A DNA stretch of 64,000 bases from Vibrio crassostreae. GTDB lineage: Bacteria > Pseudomonadota > Gammaproteobacteria > Enterobacterales > Vibrionaceae. A program made the position numbers and the translations under genes. A model generated the notes under the pieces. The model was not told the origin of the DNA, ran no database searches, and worked only from the letters and a program-made list of their open reading frames with translations. The stretch is taken from NCBI RefSeq assembly GCF_024347415.1, contig NZ_AP025477.1:620001-684000 (forward strand). The letters are read 5' to 3'. The stretch's first letter is position 1. Every line of letters begins with the position of its first letter. Positions 17,467 through 26,873 of the stretch are shown piece after piece.

Positions 17467-18255
17467 CTACGCTTTGCAATTTGGTCTTAGTGAACCCGAT
17501 TGAGGAAGCGTCTTTATCGTTGCTTGAAGATCTTTAATACGCGTACTGTGGGAAGGGTGCGTAGAAAGCAATTCTGGCGGCTGATTTCCACCTGATGCTT
17601 TCGCCATGTTTTGCCACAAGTTGACACTTTGGTTTGGATCGAACCCAGCTTGAGCCATATACTCTAAGCCAACAACATCGGCTTCAGACTCTTGAGTTCG
17701 CCCATACGGCAGAATAACGCCATATTGAACGCCTAAACCTAACGCGGCCATCGTCATACCTTGATACTGCTTGTACTCTGATGCACCTAGCGCGACGTTA
17801 GTAATAGATAAGCCAGTATTAGCGATTTGAGACTGAGAAAGACGCTCATTACTGTGGTCCGCTAGAACGTGTGCCACTTCGTGACCGATAACCGTCGCGA
17901 GTTGGTCCTGATTAACTGCAACCTTAAGTAAGCCTGTGTATACACCGATTTTTCCGCCAGGTAGGGCGAATGCATTCACTTGGTCGCTATCAAAAACCAC
18001 CACTTCCCATTCACTAAAACCTTGCTTAGGAATGTGTTGAGTAATACTGTTCGCTACGCACTGTACATAAGCGTTAGTGTTGGCATCTTTACTGATGGGT
18101 TGTTCTTTCTTCATTTGTTCAAAAGATTGTGCTCCGAGCTGAGACATGTCTTTATCTGAAAAAAGCAGCAATTGGTTTCTGCCTGTCGGAGAAGCGCTAC
18201 ATGCGGTTAGGCCTGCAAGTGTGAGAAGCGAGGCAAACTTCATCCATGACGTCAT
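17467..18255 (-). CDS. M48-family metalloprotease lipoprotein (LoiP/YggG-like)
   Basis: 262 residues from the ATG at 18255 (ribosome site AGAGGAT). Signal peptide with lipobox LAGLTAC, then the M48 domain with HEVAHVLADH (zinc ligands and catalytic Glu) and the downstream ESEADVVGLEYM carrying the third ligand. Related to LoiP, an outer-membrane periplasmic quality-control protease. It is convergent with the M50 gene, sharing the terminator. Extending to 18288 would precede the ribosome site and is unlikely. Confidence 0.9.
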   Translation of the reverse strand: MTSWMKFASLLTLAGLTACSASPTGRNQLLLFSDKDMSQLGAQSFEQMKKEQPISKDANTNAYVQCVANSITQHIPKQGFSEWEVVVFDSDQVNAFALPGGKIGVYTGLLKVAVNQDQLATVIGHEVAHVLADHSNERLSQSQIANTGLSITNVALGASEYKQYQGMTMAALGLGVQYGVILPYGRTQESEADVVGLEYMAQAGFDPNQSVNLWQNMAKASGGNQPPELLSTHPSHSTRIKDLQATIKTLPQSGSLRPNCKA

Positions 18256-18394
18256 ACAATATCCTCTGTGTATTCGGTTTTTATGCATGTTAACATCAAC
18301 TTGTGTAATAGCTAAGGGCTGTAAGTTAACTAACAGCGGTAATATAGAAAAAAGCTATGCACGCGATAATAAGATCAATAATTAAGGAACCTAT

Positions 18395-18820
18395 ATGAGT
18401 ATTTGGAAAAAGCCCGTTGACCTAGATACCTTCAACGCGACCTCAAAAAATACCTTAATTGAACACCTCAACATTGTTTACACCGAGGTTAACGACAATT
18501 CCTTGGTGGCAACCATGCCAGTTTGTCATTTCACGCACCAACCACTGGGCATGCTTCACGGCGGTGCATCCGTGGTTTTAGCAGAAACTCTTGGCTCACT
18601 CGCTGCAAATTTCTGCGTTCCAGAAGGCTACTATTGCGTTGGACTCGATATCAATGCTAACCACGTAAGATCAATGCGCGAAGGCAACGTCATCGGTACT
18701 GCTGAGCCCATTCACCTTGGTGTATCGACACAAGTATGGCAGATCAATATCACAGATGAACGTCAACGTTTAGTTTGCACCAGCCGCTTAACCATCGCTG
18801 TAAAGAAACACAAGCGATAA
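18395..18820 (+). CDS. hotdog-fold acyl-CoA thioesterase (PaaI/MenI-like)
   Basis: 141 residues; the motif PLGMLHGGASVVLAETLGS is the hotdog active-site helix of YdiI/MenI-type thioesterases. Such enzymes hydrolyse aryl- or acyl-CoA (for example DHNA-CoA in menaquinone synthesis); the substrate cannot be told here. ATG with AAGGAACC upstream. Followed 52 bases later by a small gene on the same strand. Confidence 0.88.
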   Translation: MSIWKKPVDLDTFNATSKNTLIEHLNIVYTEVNDNSLVATMPVCHFTHQPLGMLHGGASVVLAETLGSLAANFCVPEGYYCVGLDINANHVRSMREGNVIGTAEPIHLGVSTQVWQINITDERQRLVCTSRLTIAVKKHKR

Positions 18821-18872
18821 TAGACTTAAAGTCATCAGTTTTTTGTATTTAAAGAAGTAGCCCGAGAATCCC

Positions 18873-19106
18873 ATGGTCATAACGTTTAAAAGTGGAAAAG
18901 TCATCGCAACGGCACATGAGCTGGTTGTTCGTTTAGATGGTGAACATAGAGTCACGCTACAAGCTCAAGTTGATGCCATTCAACTGATCGGAAAAGGGGC
19001 AAATGTCATTTCAGCCAATGGCTCTGAGTGTAAATGGTCGATAAAATTGGACGACGAACAGCAGCTTCGTGAGATCGCTAATGAAATTGGCTGCGATGTG
19101 ATGTAA
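18873..19106 (+). CDS. small conserved protein, possibly DUF3389
   Basis: 77 residues, no signal peptide or membrane helix; beta-rich N-terminal half (MVITFKSGKVIATAHELVVRL) and charged C-terminus. The length and opening recall the Vibrio DUF3389 family, recalled rather than searched. It may be cotranscribed with the thioesterase gene. Function unknown. Confidence 0.7.
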   Translation: MVITFKSGKVIATAHELVVRLDGEHRVTLQAQVDAIQLIGKGANVISANGSECKWSIKLDDEQQLREIANEIGCDVM

Positions 19107-19260
19107 TCCTATGTTGTAAAAGCACTTAACCCTTCAGATTGAATAACGTCTTAGGATGTCATACTCAATAATCCATAATAAAATTGTGCCAGTAATATTG
19201 CTTTTAGGCCGTAAAATAGGGAAACTGAATTCAATGTCCTTTGAATAAGTTTTCCTCTTT

Positions 19261-20952
19261 ATGAGCAGCCCAAGACTTCGCGTTCAATTTGAAACCCTGT
19301 TTGAATACTTCGATGGTAAAGATTCTGATGTTCAGTTAGACGACATCACGGATGTGCTCTGTTGTACCCGTCGTAATGCCCGAATGGTCCTCAACAAGCT
19401 TGAGGAAGAAGGATGGGTCGAATGGTTACCGGCGGCGGGTCGAGGGAAGTTATCTCAACTTATCTTTAAGCAAAATCGTTGTGATGTGAGCGAGAACTTA
19501 GCGAGACGCTACTTACAGGAAGGCAAAATTGGACAGGCGCTGTCAGTGCTTGATCACAATGCTGCGAAACTCACCCAAGTCATTCAGAACTACTTGGGTG
19601 TGCAATATCAAGAGGGCGAACAGGTCATTCGTTTGCCTTATTATCGTCCGCTATCCATGCTTAATCCGACAAAGTCTATGCGTCGTTCAGAACAACACAT
19701 CGCCTGCCAAGTCTTCAGTGGTCTAACGCGTTTGGATGAAAACGATCAGCTCCAGCCTGATCTTGCGCACTCGTGGCAGCAGATTAGTGACTATCAATGG
19801 CGGTTCTTCTTGAGGCCAGGTGTTCGTTTTCATAACGGGGAACCTCTGTTAACCAATCATGTTGTGGATACACTTCTTGCCCTTGAACCTCTCAACATGT
19901 TTTCGCATATCAAAGATGTATCTTCACCTGCAAATTGTGTTGTAGATGTTTTCCTCACACGTCCAGACAAGTATTTTCCGCTCGCACTAACGGAATCGGT
20001 CGCTAAAGTCACTTTACCGGTCACTTTACGTGGTGAAGACTACGATATTCGACCGATTGGAACAGGGCCTTACCGCATCGAAAAGAACGACGAGAAACAA
20101 CTCGTGTTAACGGCTTTCAACGGATATTTTGGTTTCAGACCGTTAATTGATCGCGTTGAAGTTTGGGTAGTGGATGAGGCTTATTCATCAATGGTTTATC
20201 CAAGTCTTTCTAAGCCTGTAATGGCCGACCGCGGCGATAGCGATGAAGTAGAGCTCGATCCGGGGTGTACGTATCTATTACTCAACAGAAAGAAAGGTAT
20301 AGCGCAAGATCCCGCTTGGGCGGAGTTTTTGTCAAATGCGTTAAATGCTGCCGGTCTTTTTGTACATATACCAAAAGAAACCGTCATTGATTTGGGCGTT
20401 TTGCATGCTTATGGCATCAAGCCTGGTTGGTACGATATCAAGTTAAAGGTTCCGGAATGTCCACCAGCCGATAATAAGCCTGCAATAAAGTTAGCTTACC
20501 AATGCCAGCACCCAATGTTTCCTACGCTCGCGAAGGCCATTGTTACTGTGCTTAAACAATATAATGTTGATGTTGAGCTTTTGGGTTACGAAACCGATCC
20601 ACCGCATGCTGATGATGTGGACATTTGGATTAACCCCATGGGAATTGCGAATAACAGAGACGACGCACTGGCATGTTGGCTTATGGATTATAGTTTCCTC
20701 GATGAATCCAGTCCCGCAGACGATTTTGATCAATGGTGCCATATGATTGATCGTTGGCGCTCTGGTGAATTTGAACAGTTTCCAGCAAGGCAACTCGGTA
20801 AGCAACTGGTACAAAGCAACCAATTGATTCCGATGTTCCATTGTTGGTTAGGCGTAAACAAAGACCAATGTGGTACCTTACAAAACGCTAAGTGCAATGC
20901 GCTTGGTTGGTTTGATTTTAGCCAAGTATGGGTTAAACCTGACGTTGATTAA
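19261..20952 (+). CDS. SgrR-like transcriptional regulator with solute-binding domain
   Basis: 563 residues: an N-terminal winged helix DNA-binding domain (about 1-115, with VLCCTRRNARMVLNKLEEEGW) joined to a type 5 extracellular solute-binding-like domain (about 160-460, with RPGVRFHNGEPL). This fusion defines SgrR, which in E. coli senses sugar-phosphate stress and activates sgrS. No sgrS-like RNA is visible nearby; instead a DMT transporter gene follows 36 bases later on the same strand, so the pair probably forms one unit. The ligand is unknown. Confidence 0.85.
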   Translation: MSSPRLRVQFETLFEYFDGKDSDVQLDDITDVLCCTRRNARMVLNKLEEEGWVEWLPAAGRGKLSQLIFKQNRCDVSENLARRYLQEGKIGQALSVLDHNAAKLTQVIQNYLGVQYQEGEQVIRLPYYRPLSMLNPTKSMRRSEQHIACQVFSGLTRLDENDQLQPDLAHSWQQISDYQWRFFLRPGVRFHNGEPLLTNHVVDTLLALEPLNMFSHIKDVSSPANCVVDVFLTRPDKYFPLALTESVAKVTLPVTLRGEDYDIRPIGTGPYRIEKNDEKQLVLTAFNGYFGFRPLIDRVEVWVVDEAYSSMVYPSLSKPVMADRGDSDEVELDPGCTYLLLNRKKGIAQDPAWAEFLSNALNAAGLFVHIPKETVIDLGVLHAYGIKPGWYDIKLKVPECPPADNKPAIKLAYQCQHPMFPTLAKAIVTVLKQYNVDVELLGYETDPPHADDVDIWINPMGIANNRDDALACWLMDYSFLDESSPADDFDQWCHMIDRWRSGEFEQFPARQLGKQLVQSNQLIPMFHCWLGVNKDQCGTLQNAKCNALGWFDFSQVWVKPDVD

Positions 20953-20988
20953 TACACGGCTAACCTCAGCAAGGACAAGGAAAGACCA

Positions 20989-21909
20989 ATGCAAACCGTT
21001 TTAGTAACCCTGATTACATTGGTGGCATTTGCTGCTAACTCCGTGCTTTGTCGCTGGGCCTTAATGGATCAAACGATTGATCCCTTGAGCTTTTCGATTG
21101 TACGTATCTTGTCTGGAGCGCTAACACTTCTGATTTTATTAACGTTATCTTCGCAGTCTAAATCTAACTCCAAACCTAAACAGGATTCATATAACAGCGG
21201 TATATCGGGATACACAAAGCTCAAATCACAGTTCCAATTAACATCCATATTGTCACTGCTCGTGTATATGTTTGGCTTCTCGTTTGCTTATTTAGAGCTT
21301 GGCGCAGGTCTTGGTGCTCTGGTGTTGTTTGTCGCAGTGCAATTTACAATGATTGCCGCGCATTTGTTCTCTGGCAACAGAATGTCACTCATTGAGTGGG
21401 GCGGGTGTTTGTTATCTGTGGCAGGGCTTGCTTACTTGTTAATGCCAACGGAATCGACACAGGCACCCGACTTAGTTTCTATCCTCTTGATGTCTTTGGC
21501 TGGAGTTGGGTGGGGCATTTACACGTTGGCCGGAAAGAAATCGTCAAACGCACTGCAATCGACCACCGCTAACTTTGGATTCAGCTCGCTAGTTATCCTT
21601 TTGGCATTAAGCTTATTTTCTTTGATACCTAATGCGTTACCGCAAGTATCTATCACTGAGCAAGGTTTGATTTACGCGGTTATATCGGGCGCAGTGGCTT
21701 CTGGTATCGGTTATAGTTTGTGGTATTACGTGGTGAAAAAACTGAATACGGTGGTTGCGTCTATTGCACAGCTTTCTGTTCCAGTTATCGCGACACTTGG
21801 TGGCGTATTACTGTTATCTGAACCTGTCACCATGCAATTTATAGTCTCATCAACCGTTATACTTCTTGGGATAAGCTTGGTTCTTGTCGCTCCTAAACAT
21901 AAGAAATAA
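20989..21909 (+). CDS. EamA-domain DMT-superfamily transporter
   Basis: 306 residues, ten hydrophobic helices in two EamA repeats; internal tell-tales are SFSIVRILSGALTLL and the C-terminal ASIAQLSVPVIATLGGVLLLSEP. DMT proteins export amino acids or metabolites. The position after the SgrR-like gene suggests it is the transporter that regulator controls (inference, by analogy with sgrR-setA). Ribosome site AAGGAAAG. Confidence 0.87.
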   Translation: MQTVLVTLITLVAFAANSVLCRWALMDQTIDPLSFSIVRILSGALTLLILLTLSSQSKSNSKPKQDSYNSGISGYTKLKSQFQLTSILSLLVYMFGFSFAYLELGAGLGALVLFVAVQFTMIAAHLFSGNRMSLIEWGGCLLSVAGLAYLLMPTESTQAPDLVSILLMSLAGVGWGIYTLAGKKSSNALQSTTANFGFSSLVILLALSLFSLIPNALPQVSITEQGLIYAVISGAVASGIGYSLWYYVVKKLNTVVASIAQLSVPVIATLGGVLLLSEPVTMQFIVSSTVILLGISLVLVAPKHKK

Positions 21910-21930
21910 AGAGTTCAATCATTAACTTCT

Positions 21931-22182
21931 ATGGCTAAACCAAACAAGAAACAACCGACCAAGACGGTTCAGATTTTCTGCGCCAAATGTAAAACGCAAC
22001 TTTTTAAATATCGGAAAGGTGGCAAAGGTGCACTCGTGAAATGTTTTAAGGAGCGTATCGTTGAAGATTTCACGACAGAGCCATGTGTGTGCCCTGAATG
22101 CGGGATTGAATTTGCGCGAGATACCTTGGTTCGAGGTACGCCAGCCTACAAGTTTGTTGGTGGCAAGGTAACAATGAAATAA
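21931..22182 (+). CDS. small zinc-ribbon protein
   Basis: 83 residues with two Cys pairs, CAKCKTQ (about 19) and CVCPECGIEF (about 53), a zinc-ribbon arrangement, in a strongly basic protein. No assigned function; possibly nucleic-acid or ribosome associated (inference). Starts 21 bases after the transporter stop, so may be cotranscribed. Confidence 0.78.
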   Translation: MAKPNKKQPTKTVQIFCAKCKTQLFKYRKGGKGALVKCFKERIVEDFTTEPCVCPECGIEFARDTLVRGTPAYKFVGGKVTMK

Positions 22183-22215
22183 AAATGCCACCGCACTCAT
22201 TGTGTGGCATTTCAG
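22183..22215. terminator. bidirectional terminator
   Basis: AAATGCCAC ... GTGGCATTT stem between the zinc-ribbon gene and the convergent DUF2238 gene. Confidence 0.8.
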
Positions 22216-22249
22216 AACTGTTATTGAAGTTCAGAATCAAAAGCTAGTA

Positions 22250-22858
22250 TCAATGAACTTTGACACGCCCTTGGAGCTTAAGAAGTATTAGCGAGACAAT
22301 TGCGCCAGTTGTATCACACAGCATGTCTTTCTGCGCATCCCAAATATCACCTTGTGAACCAAGGAATGCGATACCTTCATCACCACCTGCAATCTCCGCG
22401 TACCACCACTCGATAATTTCATAACCTGCAGCAACACCCATGATCGCAAATAGCGCAAAGAAACACGCCAGTACCGGTTGAGCCAGTTTTTTACGAATCA
22501 AGTACTCTGCGAGTGGGTAAGCATAAAGGCCAATAGAGAAATGGGCGACACGGTCAAAGTTATTGCGTTCAGAACCTATCATGTTATTAAACCAATCAAA
22601 TGGCACTTCAGCGAAGGTATATTTCGCGCCTATCGTATGCAAAATCAGCCAGATAAACATTAAAACGTAGGCTGTCTTAGTGAAGGTGACCTTTGTTGAT
22701 AACCACCAAATACCCACCAATATCGCGAGCGCTGGGACAATTTCGGCAATCCACACAGCTCTTGAAGAGGGAGCGAACGCTGAAAATAGAAACACAGTCA
22801 GATACAGCGTCGTCAATGACAGTAATGGCCGATTTTGAGCAAGTGGTGTGATTGTCAT
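22250..22858 (-). CDS. DUF2238 (YjdF-like) inner-membrane protein
   Basis: 202 residues from the ATG at 22858 (GAGAGATCTTGAT upstream). Five to six membrane helices and the family motifs RVAHFSIGLYAYPLAEY and GYEIIEWW...GDIWDAQKDML. The family function is unknown. The in-frame extension to 22930 lacks a ribosome site and is unlike the family N-terminus. Confidence 0.87.
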   Translation of the reverse strand: MTITPLAQNRPLLSLTTLYLTVFLFSAFAPSSRAVWIAEIVPALAILVGIWWLSTKVTFTKTAYVLMFIWLILHTIGAKYTFAEVPFDWFNNMIGSERNNFDRVAHFSIGLYAYPLAEYLIRKKLAQPVLACFFALFAIMGVAAGYEIIEWWYAEIAGGDEGIAFLGSQGDIWDAQKDMLCDTTGAIVSLILLKLQGRVKVH

Positions 22859-23059
22859 ATCAAGATCTCTCGTCGAAGTTTTTAATAGTGTTACACAATA
22901 ATGAACAGCGTTCAATTGAGGTTTAATCACCAGATTTGTTGAAAAGTGGCGTTATCGCCCAGTATCTAGACAAACGGTTGCTAGAGTTTCACAAAAGTTT
23001 GATTTACAACAAAGCGATCCTTAAAATCGCTCTATTACTACATAACAAGAAAGAAAGTC

Positions 23060-23899
23060 ATGAAACTGGAAACTGTCGATTACCTTGCTGACGACGCAGC
23101 AGAACAATTTGTTCGCTCTCTACGTGAAACTGGTTTTGGTGTTCTTAAGAACCACCCAATCCCGAAAGAGCTTGTTGAGTCAATTTACGAAAACTGGTAC
23201 CAATTCTTCATCTCTGAAGAGAAAGAGAACTTCCACTTTAATGTTGAAACACAAGATGGATATTTTCCACCTTCAGTCTCTGAAGTTGCTAAGGGCCACA
23301 CTGTAAAAGACATCAAAGAGTACTTTCACGTATACCCTTGGGGCAAAATCCCTGAACAGCTCAAAGAACAGATTCTAGATTACTACCAACGTGCGAATGC
23401 TTTTGCTCAAGAGCTGCTAGGTTGGGTTGAAGCTCATGCTCCTCAAGAAGTACAAGAGAAATTCTCTATTGCGTTATCAGAAATGATTAACGGCAGTGAA
23501 CAGACTTTGCTTCGTGTTCTTCACTACCCACCAATGCAAGGTGATGAAGAGCCAGGTGCAATCCGCGCTGCGGCACACGAAGACATCAACTTACTGACTG
23601 TTCTTCCTGCAGCAAACGAGCCGGGCCTTCAAGTTAAAGCACAAAATGACGAGTGGTTAGATGTTCCATGTGACTTCGGTAACATGATCATCAACATCGG
23701 TGACATGCTTCAAGAAGCATCAGGTGGTTACTTCCCATCGACAACTCACCGTGTAATCAACCCATCAGGTGAACGCCAAGAGAAGTCTCGTATCTCTTTG
23801 CCTCTATTCCTTCACCCGAAACCAGAAGTAGTGCTATCTGAAAAGTACACAGCAAACGAATACCTAATGGAACGTCTAAGAGAGCTTGGCGTTATCTAA
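23060..23899 (+). CDS. 2-oxoglutarate/Fe(II)-dependent dioxygenase (isopenicillin-N-synthase-like)
   Basis: 279 residues. The non-haem DIOX N-terminal region is followed by the 2OG-Fe(II) core: HEDINLLTVL supplies the His-x-Asp metal ligands (about 173) and STTHRVINP the second His (about 231), with an RISLPLF segment for the 2-oxoglutarate Arg. The substrate is not predictable. Ribosome site AAGAAAG; own terminator at 23938. Confidence 0.88.
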   Translation: MKLETVDYLADDAAEQFVRSLRETGFGVLKNHPIPKELVESIYENWYQFFISEEKENFHFNVETQDGYFPPSVSEVAKGHTVKDIKEYFHVYPWGKIPEQLKEQILDYYQRANAFAQELLGWVEAHAPQEVQEKFSIALSEMINGSEQTLLRVLHYPPMQGDEEPGAIRAAAHEDINLLTVLPAANEPGLQVKAQNDEWLDVPCDFGNMIINIGDMLQEASGGYFPSTTHRVINPSGERQEKSRISLPLFLHPKPEVVLSEKYTANEYLMERLRELGVI

Positions 23900-23937
23900 T
23901 GAGTTAAATGCTTAGTCCCTAATACTGGATAGATGTG

Positions 23938-23967
23938 AAAGGTCAGCTAAATTACTGACCTTTTTTG
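23938..23967 (+). terminator. rho-independent terminator of the dioxygenase gene
   Basis: AAAGGTCAG CTAAATTA CTGACCTTTTTT, perfect stem with T-run. It also overlaps the 3' end of the doubtful reverse-strand frame at 23952-24164. Confidence 0.92.
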
Positions 23968-24164
23968 TATCCGTGCCAAAGAAGAGCGGCTTTATTACTA
24001 ACGGTTGTATTCAACAAAATGGTACTCAGTTTTTGACGATGAAAGGTGTCTTTAAGCCAAGCGTTAGAAAGTTGTTTGTCCTTAAGCTCGACAAATCGTA
24101 GAAAATCGCTTTCAATTAAAGAAGATACGTAACGGATGCGAAACAGGTTACTTATAGTATCCAC
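23952..24164 (-). CDS. possible 70-aa protein, uncertain
   Basis: A reverse-strand frame with a GTG start fills most of the gap between the dioxygenase and DnaJ-related genes. Composition looks protein-like (charged, helix-prone, VELKDKQLSNAWLKDTF) but I recognise no family. Its stop lies inside the terminator stem of the neighbouring gene and no clear ribosome site precedes the GTG, so it may be spurious. Confidence 0.3.
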   Translation of the reverse strand: MDTISNLFRIRYVSSLIESDFLRFVELKDKQLSNAWLKDTFHRQKLSTILLNTTVSNKAALLWHGYKKGQ

Positions 24165-24208
24165 GGTTCTAGAAATCCATTAATTCAGAGAAGCTAACTG
24201 AGTCAACT

Positions 24209-24829
24209 ATGTCGAATCATCAAGATGTGAGAGCAAACTTTCATTGTCATATGGAAAACCCATTGCTTTGGCCGATAATGGAAGTGCTTAAGCAAAAGCC
24301 AAGTGGATGGAAAGTTCACACATTGGCGGCTCATCTGAACGACCTTGGGTTTGTGCCAGAGTTAGATCCGGTGCCTGAGAAAGAGTTGTTTAAAAAGAAC
24401 TTCCTGATCATGAATGCGCTTTATCAGCTTCAAGAAACTTTACATCCTGATGGTTGGCTACAAGTCCAAGCGATGGACATTGAATTGATGAACGGTCGTT
24501 ATCACGGAAGCAACCACAACATCGAGCGTCAAGATCCACTTCGAGACTACTATATTAATTGGGTTAACTATGAAGCGGATGAAGGTGAAGTTAAAAGACT
24601 GTTGAACGAATTTTGGACTCGGTACCGGAAGTTTGTTGGTGGTGATGAGCTCGATATGGATCGAAGCCGAGCGTTGAACTTATTTGAGCTACCCATAGAC
24701 GCCACTCACCATGAGATTAGAAAACGTTGGCGACAACTGGCGTTGAGATGGCATCCAGACCGAGACGAGGGTAACACCGCAAAATTTCAGACGCTCTGTG
24801 AAGCATGGCATGTATTACGAAGCTCATAA
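24209..24829 (+). CDS. DnaJ-related protein with C-terminal J domain
   Basis: 206 residues. An N-terminal DNAJ-related domain (about 1-140; starts with NPLLWPIMEVLKQKPSGW) precedes a C-terminal J domain in which the diagnostic HPD tripeptide is seen (WHPDRDEG, about 188). J proteins stimulate Hsp70 ATPase. The J domain at the C-terminus and no Cys-rich region separate it from DnaJ itself; the client is unknown. Confidence 0.88.
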   Translation: MSNHQDVRANFHCHMENPLLWPIMEVLKQKPSGWKVHTLAAHLNDLGFVPELDPVPEKELFKKNFLIMNALYQLQETLHPDGWLQVQAMDIELMNGRYHGSNHNIERQDPLRDYYINWVNYEADEGEVKRLLNEFWTRYRKFVGGDELDMDRSRALNLFELPIDATHHEIRKRWRQLALRWHPDRDEGNTAKFQTLCEAWHVLRSS

Positions 24830-24873
24830 TCGACAGTCACTTTTAACTGCCTAGCTGGGTGGAACCCTAAAAT

Positions 24874-24914
24874 ATAAAGCCCCATATTGTGAGTGACACA
24901 AGTGGGGCTTTGTC
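24874..24914. terminator. terminator between DnaJ-related and PBP2 genes
   Basis: AAAGCCCCA ... TGGGGCTTT with an 18-base loop, between convergent genes. Confidence 0.75.
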
Positions 24915-24974
24915 GTAATTACGTTATGTTTTGGGTAACTACGTTATGTGTTGTAGCGACTTAAGTTGTTGGTG

Positions 24975-26873
24975 CTAGGAGTGATCTTTACTCTCACCAC
25001 TTTTATGCTCAAAGGCATAGTCGAGTACTTTACGGATATAAGGTGCGCCGACTTTCGAGCCGCCGTTACCGTGTTCAATGACCACAGTCGCGACATATTC
25101 AGGGTGTTCATAAGGTGCGAAAGCTGTGTAAAGCGCGTGGTCAAGTAGATGCCTAGCGAGTTTCTTCGAGTTGTAGACCTGATCTTTCGCAAGATCAAAC
25201 ACTTGTGCAGTTCCTGATTTACCGCCGCTCGTGTATTTAGTTCCCTTAAATGCACGCCTGCCGCTGCCTCGACTTCCGTGGTTCACGAGTCGCATCGCGT
25301 TGATGGGCACATCCCAAATTCTATCCGGTACTTCAGTGATTGAGGGCATTGGCTCCGGTTCGACAAGTTTTTGGGTACTGAAATCTTCACCGTGGTCTAA
25401 GGTAGCTCGTAAGATATGCGGTGGCATCACCTTACCATGATTAACCAATACTGAAGTTGCTTTAGCAAGTTGCATCGGTGTCGAAGTCCAATAACCTTGG
25501 CCAATACCAATCGGTACTGTGTCGCCCTGATACCAAGGGGTGCGATAACGCATCATTTTCCATTCTCGAGTCGGCATGTTGGCGGTACTTTCTTCATAGA
25601 TGTCGATACCTGTCGGTTCACCAAATCCAAATCGGTTCATCCAACTTGAGATTCGGTCAATACCCAAATCAAAAGCGGTTTGATAAAAGAATGAATCCAC
25701 AGACTCTTCAATCGCTTGGGTGACATCAACAGGCCCGTGCCCCCAACGTTTCCAGTCACGCCACGATTTGGAGTTTCGTTTTGAACCGGGAATTCTCCAT
25801 ACCCCATGGTCGTTACGAATTGTATCTTCAGAGATAACATGCTCTTGCAGTCCTGCCACAGCCATAAATGGTTTAACAGTTGATGCAGGAGGATAAACAC
25901 CTAGAGTCGTACGGTTTACCAACGGGTGAGCAGGGTCATTCAATAAGCGTTGATAGTTCTTACTCGAAATGCCGTCGACAAAAAGGTTAGGGTCGTAACT
26001 CGGGCTTGATGCCATCGCTAACACGCTGTTGTCTTTTGGATCGAGAATAACTGCGCTGCCAGTTCTATGGTCAAGTTGCTCAAAAACGTATTTTTGCAGT
26101 TCAAGGTCGATATTTAGCACGATATCTTTGCCGGCTACTGGCGGCACGTATTCAATCGTTCGAACAACTCGTCCGCGGCTATTTACTTCTACTTCCTGAT
26201 AGCCCTTGGTTCCATGTAGGATATCTTCGTAATAACGCTCAACGCCGAGTTTACCTATAATTGTTGTAGCTTGATAATTCGCATCTATCCCTTGTTCTTC
26301 GAGTTTTCTTAGATCGCTATCGTTGATATGCGCCACGTAACCAAGAACGTGGGTAAGAACCTCACCATTCGGGTAAAAACGCTTTAAGCTGGTATCGATA
26401 GATAACCCGGGGAACTGGTACTGATGAACAGAGAACTTCGCAATCTCTTCTTCCGTTAAGTTCTCTAGAATGGTCACTGATTTAAAACGGCGGGTGTTGT
26501 GATAACGTTTTTTGAAACGAGCGATCTGCTCGGCATCACGTGGGACGTATTTGTCTAGCTTGGCGAGCATTGCATCGACATCATCGGTTTGCTCTGGAAT
26601 CATAGTCAGATCAAAGACAAGTTTGTTCTCTGCAAGCAATACGCCGTTGCGGTCGTAAATCAGCCCACGAGTAGGGGCGATAGGCAACACTTTGATCCTG
26701 TTACCATCGGCACGAGTTTGATAGCTTTTAAAATTTTCAACTTGAAGTCGGTATAGGTTGCCGACTAAGACAAGAGTGAACATCAAGATCCCACAAAATG
26801 CGACGATTACGCGGTTTTTGAATAGGTTCACTTCGATTTTATGGTCACGCATCTTAACGCGTTTATGATTCAT
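24975..26873 (-). CDS. mrdA: penicillin-binding protein 2 (stand-alone MrdA paralogue)
   Basis: 632 residues: a single N-terminal membrane helix (about 19-41), PBP dimerisation domain, then the transpeptidase with catalytic PASTVKP (Ser about 330), a SVD motif in EESVDSFFYQ replacing S-x-N as in PBP2, and KSGTAQ (about 552). PBP2 makes side-wall peptidoglycan in the elongasome. The normal mrdA sits in an rlmH-mrdA-rodA cluster; this copy has neither neighbour, so it is probably a second paralogue (inference). TTGAGG precedes the chosen ATG. Confidence 0.88.
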   Translation of the reverse strand: MNHKRVKMRDHKIEVNLFKNRVIVAFCGILMFTLVLVGNLYRLQVENFKSYQTRADGNRIKVLPIAPTRGLIYDRNGVLLAENKLVFDLTMIPEQTDDVDAMLAKLDKYVPRDAEQIARFKKRYHNTRRFKSVTILENLTEEEIAKFSVHQYQFPGLSIDTSLKRFYPNGEVLTHVLGYVAHINDSDLRKLEEQGIDANYQATTIIGKLGVERYYEDILHGTKGYQEVEVNSRGRVVRTIEYVPPVAGKDIVLNIDLELQKYVFEQLDHRTGSAVILDPKDNSVLAMASSPSYDPNLFVDGISSKNYQRLLNDPAHPLVNRTTLGVYPPASTVKPFMAVAGLQEHVISEDTIRNDHGVWRIPGSKRNSKSWRDWKRWGHGPVDVTQAIEESVDSFFYQTAFDLGIDRISSWMNRFGFGEPTGIDIYEESTANMPTREWKMMRYRTPWYQGDTVPIGIGQGYWTSTPMQLAKATSVLVNHGKVMPPHILRATLDHGEDFSTQKLVEPEPMPSITEVPDRIWDVPINAMRLVNHGSRGSGRRAFKGTKYTSGGKSGTAQVFDLAKDQVYNSKKLARHLLDHALYTAFAPYEHPEYVATVVIEHGNGGSKVGAPYIRKVLDYAFEHKSGESKDHS

